From NCBI GenBank assembly GCA_003552745.1, contig PUOG01000232.1, positions 1-8,966 of the forward strand: a stretch of DNA of 8,966 nt, read 5' to 3'. Of the stretch, positions 1-5,559 are shown piece by piece. A program made the position numbers and the translations under genes. Below the pieces are notes generated by a model that saw nothing but the letters and a program-made list of their open reading frames with translations, was not told where the DNA came from and searched no databases. The first letter of the stretch is position 1, and each line of letters starts with the position of its first letter. This DNA comes from Spirochaetaceae bacterium (GTDB lineage Bacteria; Spirochaetota; Spirochaetia; DSM-27196; SKKC01).

Positions 1-14
1 ATGCCGACTCAACG

Positions 15-770
15 ATGGCACAGCGGCACGTATCGCGCATTACCACTCTCGCGGTCAGCATCTTCGTGTTCGTTGTCTTCTCCGCGGCTATGGTGGATGT
101 TTTCGTTGATCTGCCGGGACTTGATAGCGATTTCCGGGACGGAGCTCTCGGTGTGGCACGATTCGTCGAAGAGGAAGGCCTCGCTTCTGAGGATCGTCGT
201 CAGTCGCTTGAACGTTTCGCCGAACACGACAGCGCGATACTCATCGTTCGCGACGGAGCGCAGACGCGCTATTCACGCTATGTTAACGAGATTTATCGCG
301 AGTACTTCGGGCCGGCCGATTTCACGTACGTAACCTCGAACGATATCGGTGTTTTCGTCGACCTCAGGCCGTTGAACCGCGCGCAGGCACGGGAGAGTCT
401 TCTCTACTTCGTCCTCATCGTAGCCACGATAGCCGTGTTTCTGTTCATCTACGGTCCGCACTTCGCCGCAACGGTCAGCGATCCGATTCACGTAATGGAG
501 CGTGGGATGAACGAACACGGCTATAATCTGCAAGTCCGTATTCCGCCGCAGTTGGCGGGAGATGAAGTATTTCGCCTCGCCGGCGCGTATAATCATTACT
601 TTCTGCCTATGAAGGATCGATCGGAGGCCGGTCTCTCAGCCATGAGCGATCTGAAGATGGATGATTTCTCGGATCTTCTCGAAGACCAGGTACAAGAGGA
701 TCGCGGGCGCGAGGACCGTGCGAGAGAGGATCAGGCGCCGGACGACCGCGATCCCGGAGACTCAGAATAG
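15..770 (+). CDS. Two-pass membrane protein with HAMP-like segment, no output domain
   Basis: The 251-residue product has a hydrophobic segment at about residues 9-30, an extracytoplasmic stretch of about 95 residues, and a second membrane segment at about 128-147. After it comes a HAMP-like region (about 148-201), with the typical DP near its start and a DE..RLA..YN pattern near its end. This is the layout of a sensor kinase or chemoreceptor N-terminus, but no kinase, cyclase or methyl-accepting domain follows. The protein ends in an acidic, low-complexity tail (about 214-251) with repeated ED-R units. The role is unknown; relaying an envelope signal to a separate partner is an inference. 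The frame is open to the left window edge and no Shine-Dalgarno sequence precedes the ATG at 15, so the true start may lie upstream. The DUF503 gene follows after 8 bases, suggesting co-transcription. Confidence 0.8.
   Translation: MAQRHVSRITTLAVSIFVFVVFSAAMVDVFVDLPGLDSDFRDGALGVARFVEEEGLASEDRRQSLERFAEHDSAILIVRDGAQTRYSRYVNEIYREYFGPADFTYVTSNDIGVFVDLRPLNRAQARESLLYFVLIVATIAVFLFIYGPHFAATVSDPIHVMERGMNEHGYNLQVRIPPQLAGDEVFRLAGAYNHYFLPMKDRSEAGLSAMSDLKMDDFSDLLEDQVQEDRGREDRAREDQAPDDRDPGDSE
698..755 (+). repeat. Degenerate short repeats encoding an acidic ED-R tail
   Basis: The 3' end of the HAMP-like gene contains imperfect copies of a roughly 12-15 base unit of the form GAGGAYCGNG, giving the residues QEDR-GREDR-AREDQ-PDDRD. 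Such tails are usually disordered. The repeat is short and degenerate, so it is noted as local low-complexity coding sequence and not as a separate element. Confidence 0.5.
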
Positions 771-778
771 CGTCCTCA

Positions 779-1069
779 ATGATGGTTGTCAGCATGATGC
801 AACTGACGATCGAGCTACCGGACACCGGCTCGATCAAGGAGAAGCGCCGAATGGTTCTCAGTTTGCGGGATCGAGTGATTCGGCGTTTTCGCGTGAGTAT
901 GAGCGAAGTTGATCTTCACAATAGTCTTACTTTCGCCGAACTGGGTGCCGCCATGGTCTCAAATAGCCGGGAGCACGGCGAGCGGGTGATGAACAAAATT
1001 CTCAAATTCGTTGAAGATGAAGCGCCGGGACGCGTCCAGGATGTTGTAATTCACTCCGAGTTTCACTGA
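779..1069 (+). CDS. DUF503 family protein (YlxP-like)
   Basis: This 96-residue protein matches the DUF503/YlxP family in length and motifs: an N-terminal MVV strand, the SIKEKRR motif (residues 18-24), an RFRVSMSEVD strand, the AELGAAMVSN motif and a C-terminal helix with ILKFVE. YlxP-type proteins are usually encoded between infB and rbfA, and a link to ribosome maturation is suspected from that position; the biochemical role is not settled. Here it sits instead behind a HAMP-like membrane protein. The start is doubtful: there are ATGs at 779, 782, 794 and 797. The family pattern begins with MVV, which supports 779 or 782. A GGAG at 756-759 is too far away to be decisive. The gene ends 3 bases before the stop of the convergent ComFB-domain gene. 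Confidence 0.88.
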   Translation: MMVVSMMQLTIELPDTGSIKEKRRMVLSLRDRVIRRFRVSMSEVDLHNSLTFAELGAAMVSNSREHGERVMNKILKFVEDEAPGRVQDVVIHSEFH

Positions 1070-1072
1070 GGG

Positions 1073-1786
1073 TCATTCGCGCTCATCGTTGTCGTCGGGA
1101 CCCACCGGTACGAGATAGAGATCCGGTAGTTGATGCTCGTGATGGCGAATCACCTGCTCCCGATTCTGTCGCGCAGATCCGAGAGGCATAACCGAGAAGT
1201 AATGACGAAACGGTTCGAAGCGTTCGTCGGCGACAACCAGCGAGTATTCGATATCGGTCGACGAATCCGCTTCGGCCGGAGCGACCGGCCAGAAGGAGTA
1301 CTGCCCTGCCGCGTTGTTGGTGATCTTGTACGGATTACCCCAGCGCCGATCGACCATCGTCGCCGGTTCTCCGGCGCAGCGCAGCTCGACCATAACATCG
1401 TGAACGGGCTCGAACGTGGTGGCGCCGAGTAATCGTCCGGTGATTATGGGCATTGGCGACGCCGAGACGTGCTGCTGTTGCTCGTCGTCGCTCTCGATGT
1501 CGTAGTACTCCCTGCGGATCGATGAGATCGTGCGTAGCGCCTCATGCGCGAGAGCCACCAGATCAACGTGGGCCTGGGTGTCACGGTCGTGTTCAACGAC
1601 GAGGTGCGACATGCCGCGTGCTGAGCTTACGTAGCGTGGGCGTGTCCGGTTAAGAACGTAACAGACTGCGTCCATGCGGCACTCCGGCGAAGTGCAGTAC
1701 CCGAAGCCTATTTCGCTTTCCTCCTCGTTGCAGATGCGGTTTATCAGGCGAATGACCTCGTCCTCCATGAGGTTAAGCACTTCCAT
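1073..1786 (-). CDS. ComFB-domain protein with C-terminal Ig/transthyretin-like domain
   Basis: Residues 1-60 fit the ComFB family: an N-terminal MEVLNLMEDEV helix, cysteines at 19, 31, 36 and 42, the CRMDAVCYVLN helix and the RPRYVSSARG strand. ComFB of Bacillus subtilis is a small zinc-binding protein of the late competence operon, and cyanobacterial relatives have been reported as cyclic-dinucleotide receptors; neither activity is shown here. After a helix and an acidic, glutamine-rich linker (about 97-110), residues 114-228 resemble a carboxypeptidase-regulatory-like or Cna-B-like beta sandwich (ITGRLLGATT...PVHDVMVEL, then NAAGQYSFWPV). There is no signal peptide, so the product should be cytoplasmic. 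The start at 1786 is preferred over the ATG at 1819 because GGAGG lies 6 bases upstream and the family begins at this Met. It overlaps the upstream gene by 14 bases, implying translational coupling. Confidence 0.82.
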   Translation of the reverse strand: MEVLNLMEDEVIRLINRICNEEESEIGFGYCTSPECRMDAVCYVLNRTRPRYVSSARGMSHLVVEHDRDTQAHVDLVALAHEALRTISSIRREYYDIESDDEQQQHVSASPMPIITGRLLGATTFEPVHDVMVELRCAGEPATMVDRRWGNPYKITNNAAGQYSFWPVAPAEADSSTDIEYSLVVADERFEPFRHYFSVMPLGSARQNREQVIRHHEHQLPDLYLVPVGPDDNDERE

Positions 1787-2228
1787 CGTCGCCCTCCGAT
1801 TCGAGCTCCTGTTGAACATCGATCAAATCGGTGACCGCGCTGATCGCCGCGCGAAAGTCGCGAACCGTCTCTTTCAGGCTGAAGTAGTTCATACCCGCAT
1901 AGTGCAGCTTAGAGAAGAGGGAGAAACTGATATCGTTTGGTGAGGTCTGAATGTTCGTGTAGCAGCCGAACTCATAGCAAACCTGAAACATCTCATCGAG
2001 ACGCTCCCGTATGAACGATTCGAGCTCCGGAGGAAACGAAAAGGTGTAAGCCAGTTCTAGAAATTTGCTTTCTCGGTCGATGAAGAGCCCTGCCTGGAAG
2101 TCGCCGTGCTCGATCCCCGCGCTGTATGTGTCGTCGATCAGTTCACCCTCGAGGAAGTCATAGCCGAGTTCGGTGAATAGCACGCGGACCCTTCGGATCC
2201 GCTCTTTCATTACCTTCGATTGCTTCAT
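1773..2228 (-). CDS. Hypothetical protein with YbjN / type III chaperone-like fold pattern
   Basis: I do not recognise this 151-residue protein by signature motifs. Its predicted order is helix (about 3-22), three strands (about 25-36, 43-50, 54-61), helix (about 65-87), two or three strands (about 90-112) and a final helix (about 116-140). That alpha-beta3-alpha-beta2-alpha order is typical of YbjN-like proteins and type III secretion chaperones, small dimeric folds that hold partner proteins. The assignment rests on pattern alone. There is no signal peptide or membrane segment. A second possible start lies at 2210, with AAGG close upstream; neither start has a strong ribosome site. The gene lies 22 bases after the HD-domain gene and overlaps the ComFB-domain gene by 14 bases, so the three are probably one operon and the ComFB-domain protein is a natural candidate partner. 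Confidence 0.75.
   Translation of the reverse strand: MKQSKVMKERIRRVRVLFTELGYDFLEGELIDDTYSAGIEHGDFQAGLFIDRESKFLELAYTFSFPPELESFIRERLDEMFQVCYEFGCYTNIQTSPNDISFSLFSKLHYAGMNYFSLKETVRDFRAAISAVTDLIDVQQELESEGDDGSA
1792..1798 (-). promoter_or_regulatory. Ribosome binding site that fixes the ComFB-domain start
   Basis: Read on the minus strand, CGGAGGG lies just upstream of the ATG at 1786 and 6 bases separate its GGAGG core from the start codon. It lies inside the 3' end of the preceding gene. It is a much better site than anything before the in-frame ATG at 1819. Confidence 0.7.
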
Positions 2229-2250
2229 TTGCGCTCGGTCTACTCTATCG

Positions 2251-3543
2251 TCAGCGGGTCGGTAGCTTCAAGGAACGTGCGATGATATCTGGCTGCCGCT
2301 TGAACGAACCCGCAAGGTCTTCAGGAAGCATAACTCTGATTCGCCGAAGTGTCCGCGTAAAATCCTCGATGACCTGAGGAGTGAATACCGTTCCGGCGTT
2401 GGGGTAGTCGGCGACGTTGTTCTCGTGGACTATCGGCACCGAAATCTCGAACGAGACCGGTTCGGGAATGTCGATTATTACCTCGGTGCGATCGAGTGGA
2501 CGAGTCAGTTCGCTGCTCAGGGAGTCGGCGAGCGATTGCTCTGCCTCACTTCGAGTCGCGAGATCAGTGAGTCTGACCATCTCCGGGTTTCCTGAGTCGA
2601 ACGGCCGATCAAACACCACCTTATACAGGCGCCGCGAGGAGACGTTTTCTAACAATCGAAAGGCCGGGAATCGATCGGAGTGGCATCGGGCGAAGAGAAG
2701 CTCGTCGTCAAGGCCATAAAGCTCTTCCGGGTGTATGACCGATTCGCCAAGCGCAAGGTAGAGCGCCCGCTTTATCATTGCGGTCGCTATCCGAACTGTT
2801 CTGTGCCAGTACACGGCGCGGTACATGAGATACTTGGAGAACAGGATGTTTTCTACCGCCGAAATCCCGTGCAGATCGAGTGCTACTCGATAGTCAGGTG
2901 TCGGTACGATTCGATTCACCGCGAAATCGACGTCCTGAATGCCGTACGGAACGCCACAGAAGTACGCGTCGCGATTGAGATAGTCGAGTTTGTCCGGATC
3001 GAGGGTACCCGAGAGAACGCTTCGATACAGAGTAATCTCATCACGTTCAGGCACCTTGATCGACTGGTCAACGATTGCGGCCACGGTAGCGGGGTCGGCC
3101 CCAACACCGTCGGCGATCCGCGTTCGCAGATCGCCCTCCATACACTGCTCCCCGGTCAACTTCTCGTGATCCTTGAGCGGCAGATCCTTCAGACTATGGG
3201 CGTACGGAAAATGTCCGAGGTCGTGCACCAGACTCGCGGTCAGGAAAGCCTTCACACCATCCATGGTAAGCGGAGGACAGTCCGACCTCGTTACGAGGGT
3301 GCGAATCATCTGCCGTGCGATGTGAAAGACACCGAGACTGTGACTCAACCGTGTGTGCGTGGCACCGGGATAGACGAGATAGCTGGGTCCGAGTTGTTTA
3401 ATGCGATTCAGTTGCTGAAAACGCGTGGAATCTATGATCCGCATCAGGCCGTCCGAGAGGTAGATGTGCTTCCAGAGCGGGTCACGGACCGGCTGGGTGT
3501 AGTCACGTTCGAGGTGGTTGAGTATCCGTTCGTGTCCGGTCAC
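2251..3543 (-). CDS. HD-domain dNTP triphosphohydrolase-like protein (COG1078 / YwfO / SAMHD1-like)
   Basis: The product carries the full metal-site set of the dGTPase/SAMHD1-like HD family. Counting from the GTG at 3543, there is R65 and H68 in TRLSHSLG, H107-D108 in LVHDLGHFPYAH, and D184 in the LDPDKLDYLNRD motif. The N-terminal DP...I.STRFQQLNRIKQLG...YPGATH block is also typical. Relatives hydrolyse dNTPs to deoxynucleosides and triphosphate, often with allosteric nucleotide control; the substrate here cannot be read from the sequence. The length, 430 residues, is normal for the YwfO group. The frame stays open upstream, with ATGs at 3612 and 3714. I prefer the GTG at 3543 because codon use turns atypical (AGA, AGG) before it, no ribosome site precedes 3612, and the 3714 start would run far into the divergent lipoprotein gene. 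The site before the GTG (GGG, spacing 4) is weak, so the start remains uncertain. First gene of a leftward operon. Confidence 0.88.
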   Translation of the reverse strand: MTGHERILNHLERDYTQPVRDPLWKHIYLSDGLMRIIDSTRFQQLNRIKQLGPSYLVYPGATHTRLSHSLGVFHIARQMIRTLVTRSDCPPLTMDGVKAFLTASLVHDLGHFPYAHSLKDLPLKDHEKLTGEQCMEGDLRTRIADGVGADPATVAAIVDQSIKVPERDEITLYRSVLSGTLDPDKLDYLNRDAYFCGVPYGIQDVDFAVNRIVPTPDYRVALDLHGISAVENILFSKYLMYRAVYWHRTVRIATAMIKRALYLALGESVIHPEELYGLDDELLFARCHSDRFPAFRLLENVSSRRLYKVVFDRPFDSGNPEMVRLTDLATRSEAEQSLADSLSSELTRPLDRTEVIIDIPEPVSFEISVPIVHENNVADYPNAGTVFTPQVIEDFTRTLRRIRVMLPEDLAGSFKRQPDIIARSLKLPTR

Positions 3544-3550
3544 TTGACCC

Positions 3551-3579
3551 AGCGTACTTGTTCCCCTGATCAGTGTAAA
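3551..3579 (-). promoter_or_regulatory. Possible promoter for the HD-domain operon
   Basis: On the minus strand, TTTACA (3579-3574) and TACGCT (3556-3551) are 17 bases apart, resembling a sigma-70 promoter. The predicted transcription start falls at about 3545, directly at the preferred GTG (3543), so the message would have almost no leader. If translation started at 3612 this element would lie inside the gene and would be meaningless. Confidence 0.35.
3566..3573. promoter_or_regulatory. 8-base palindrome between divergent promoters
   Basis: CTGATCAG is a perfect palindrome lying in the spacer of the leftward promoter-like element and 6 bases upstream of the rightward -35 element. Its position suits an operator shared by both directions, but eight bases can arise by chance and the symmetry does not extend outward. 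Confidence 0.2.
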
Positions 3580-3608
3580 TTGACCGCAATCGCCCCCTCT
3601 GGTAGTTT
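3580..3608 (+). promoter_or_regulatory. Possible promoter for the lipoprotein-PilZ genes
   Basis: TTGACC (3580-3585) and TAGTTT (3603-3608) are 17 bases apart and match sigma-70 elements moderately well. Transcription would begin near 3615, giving a very short leader to the GTG at 3618, or about 12 bases including AGGG (3615-3618) to a TTG at 3627. Confidence 0.4.
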
Positions 3609-3617
3609 CCATATAGG

Positions 3618-4265
3618 GTGTATCGGTTGACTTTAGCCGTCTCGGCTGTACTGCTTTCGCTTCTGATCCTCTCCGTCGGTGCGTGCTCTCGCAGCGCTGA
3701 TAATCCGTCTGCACCGGTTGAGTCCGAAGTCAACGCTCTGCATGACGCGGATCGGACGGCCCCTGAACCCGGGAGTGGACCGATGCGACCGGCGAGCGAA
3801 CGAAGCAGGGCCGAACGACCGGACCGTCCCGAACGCGATCGACACGATTTCGCCGACGAAATCGATATTGTCCTGCCGATCAGCGGAGTGCCGCAGCTCC
3901 TCGCACCGCGAGATGATCGAATCGGCATCCTCGCATCCATTGCGGTTGATCGTGACGCGGCGGTCGACGTGACACACCGTCTCTTTCTCGGGTTCGCCCG
4001 GCAGGCTGTTCCCGAAGAGGTAGTAGCCTCGAACCGGATCCGTACGGTTTCTCGACGGATGCGACTGAGCGATCTCGAGATCGCGGACGAACTGAGTTGG
4101 CGAATCGGTAAACCGGAGCGTGACGGTGATTTCGCACGTGTTCCGGTGCGGATCTTTCGGGGGCGCAGTCCAGATGAGCGCGCGGTCGTCGGCGATGTGT
4201 TCGTGAATGCAGACTCACTCGTCGACGACCTGCAGATCGACCTGAGAGACCTGACGGAGGAATAG
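3618..4265 (+). CDS. Putative lipoprotein of unknown function
   Basis: Residues 4-22 form a hydrophobic signal segment ending in the lipobox-like VGAC, with Cys23 as the lipidation site, so the protein is probably exported and membrane-anchored. Residues 24-80 are rich in charge, proline and serine and look disordered. A compact mixed alpha/beta region at about 82-212 (DEIDIVLPISGV...SLVDDLQIDLRDL) matches no family I can name. The start is either the GTG at 3618 or the TTG at 3627; an AGGG at 3615-3618 suits the TTG. An in-frame stop at 3603 rules out anything earlier. The PilZ-type gene begins at the very next base after the stop, and its ribosome site lies in this gene's last codons, so the two are almost certainly co-translated. 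The function is unknown; an envelope partner of the PilZ-type protein is an inference from position. Confidence 0.8.
   Translation: MYRLTLAVSAVLLSLLILSVGACSRSADNPSAPVESEVNALHDADRTAPEPGSGPMRPASERSRAERPDRPERDRHDFADEIDIVLPISGVPQLLAPRDDRIGILASIAVDRDAAVDVTHRLFLGFARQAVPEEVVASNRIRTVSRRMRLSDLEIADELSWRIGKPERDGDFARVPVRIFRGRSPDERAVVGDVFVNADSLVDDLQIDLRDLTEE
4256..4260 (+). promoter_or_regulatory. Strong ribosome binding site for the PilZ-type gene
   Basis: GGAGG lies 5 bases before the ATG at 4266, within the last codons of the lipoprotein gene. It supports this ATG over the downstream in-frame ATG at 4278 and indicates coupling of the two genes. Confidence 0.75.
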
Positions 4266-5504
4266 ATGGCTGTCGGAATGCAGCGGGTTCAGAAGGAGTT
4301 CGTGCTCAAGAACCTGTTGGAAAACGGTATAAGCCTCTCCGCCCATCTCGGTGATCGTCGTACCGAAGCGAAACTCGTCGACTACGATCGTAACAGTCTC
4401 GTACTCGAAACCGCACAGCCCTCCGCATTTCGCGGGAAGAATTCCGTGAACATCTATTTCTCTATGGGCGGGCATATGATGACGTTCAAGAGCCGGGTGA
4501 AATCGATCGACGACGGTAATGTCATCGTTCTCAATCCGGAGTTCATCTACCGGCGTCTCGAGCGTGCGTACGAGAGGATCACACCGGATGACGATGTCGC
4601 GGTTCGCGTCTTTCTGTCCGGAGATGCGTTGCAGCTCGATTTCCCGGAATCGAAGGAATTCGACCCGGTGGATGACTCAATCCGGCTCGGTGTTCAATTC
4701 GATCCGGAAAGAATCGCCTCGCTGATGAAATCGTTCCGGGAGCGGGCATCGAGCATCGCTGCCGAAAGCAAGATAGTCATGTTTCGTTCGCGGCGACCTT
4801 CCGGACTTCCCGAAGAGCTTATCGCGTCGACCGGTAAGATTCTGATTCTGCCGATCGAGACGACACGTGCGCTTGCTGGTAATGCGATCACCGAGCGCGT
4901 ATTGACCGAAGAGGAGATCATGGCTGCTCAGGCCGACGCCGGGCATGAGGTCTTTCTTGCCGCGGCTCGCCTCCAGGACGAAAACCTTCGAATCGAACGG
5001 TCGGAGATTACCGCCGAGCTGTATTGCCCGGTTCTTTTCAGGAACTATGCAGTCGGATACATCTATCTTCTTCAGGGGCGAACGGGCAAACCGTTCACGC
5101 CGGCAACAGTCGATTTCGTGCGACAGTTCAGTCGTGTTCTCGCGTACGCCCTGAACGCGAACGGTTACTTCGAAGGGAGCACGAGACCGCGGGCTCGTGA
5201 CGCCGATCTCATCGATATCAGCGCCTCCGGTGTGCTGTTCGCCATTCGGGAGGTGCAGGGTCGGGTGCACGAGTACGATGAGCTGGAGCTATCGATCGAC
5301 TTCCCCGGACGAAGCATTAAGACTCGAGGACGTGTCATGCGAATGTATGCATCGGATGATGCCACGTATGTCGGTATGCAGTTCACGAGTATGGATCACG
5401 ACGACGCCCACTTTCTCATGATCCGCCTGTATGGTGAAAACTACACCGGTTCCATAGATGTGACTGCAGCCGGCGATTCGGCCCGCAACGAAGGGCACGG
5501 CTGA
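4266..5504 (+). CDS. PilZ-type c-di-GMP receptor candidate with internal GAF-like domain
   Basis: The 412-residue protein begins with a YcgR-N-like beta region (about 10-90). It is followed by RRLERAYERI (96-105), which holds an RxxxR (R100, R104), and a strand, VAVRVFLSG. The other PilZ signature, DxSxxG, appears only at D317-S319-G322 (LIDISASGVLF), followed by the expected strands and YVGMQF. Between them, about 185-300 reads like a GAF domain: LILPIETT near its start, then ELYCPVLFRNYAVGYIYLL and PFTPATVDFVRQFSRVLAYAL. A second RxxxR (R307-R311) sits just before DxSxxG. PilZ proteins bind c-di-GMP through RxxxR and DxSxxG and control motility or envelope functions; GAF domains bind small molecules. 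The product resembles spirochaetal DUF1577/PilZ proteins, but I cannot confirm that by search. No membrane segment is seen, so it should be cytoplasmic. It directly follows a lipoprotein gene with no gap. Confidence 0.8.
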   Translation: MAVGMQRVQKEFVLKNLLENGISLSAHLGDRRTEAKLVDYDRNSLVLETAQPSAFRGKNSVNIYFSMGGHMMTFKSRVKSIDDGNVIVLNPEFIYRRLERAYERITPDDDVAVRVFLSGDALQLDFPESKEFDPVDDSIRLGVQFDPERIASLMKSFRERASSIAAESKIVMFRSRRPSGLPEELIASTGKILILPIETTRALAGNAITERVLTEEEIMAAQADAGHEVFLAAARLQDENLRIERSEITAELYCPVLFRNYAVGYIYLLQGRTGKPFTPATVDFVRQFSRVLAYALNANGYFEGSTRPRARDADLIDISASGVLFAIREVQGRVHEYDELELSIDFPGRSIKTRGRVMRMYASDDATYVGMQFTSMDHDDAHFLMIRLYGENYTGSIDVTAAGDSARNEGHG

Positions 5505-5559
5505 AGAGAAAACTACTGAACGCCTCGCGAAGATCATCTGAAACAGCTACACTGAAGAT

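Noticed and set aside
1..333. Open frame beginning at base 1, overlapping the HAMP-like gene
   Set aside because: The product is rich in Ser and Arg without domain features, while the overlapping frame encodes clear membrane segments.
1787..1819. N-terminal extension of the ComFB-domain protein from the ATG at 1819
   Set aside because: The downstream ATG at 1786 has a strong GGAGG site and matches the family start; the extension would lie deeper in the preceding gene.
2680..3630. Long plus-strand open frame (316 codons) opposite the HD-domain gene
   Set aside because: It is antisense to a gene with clear family motifs, has no recognisable domain, and its composition is that of a shadow frame.
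3544..3714. N-terminal extension of the HD-domain protein from 3714 or 3612
   Set aside because: The 3714 start overlaps the divergent lipoprotein signal-peptide region, no ribosome site precedes 3612, and codon use changes before 3543. The 3612 start is not fully excluded.
4677..5270. Minus-strand open frame (197 codons) opposite the PilZ-type gene
   Set aside because: It is a shadow of the GAF/PilZ coding region; no motifs or start signals.
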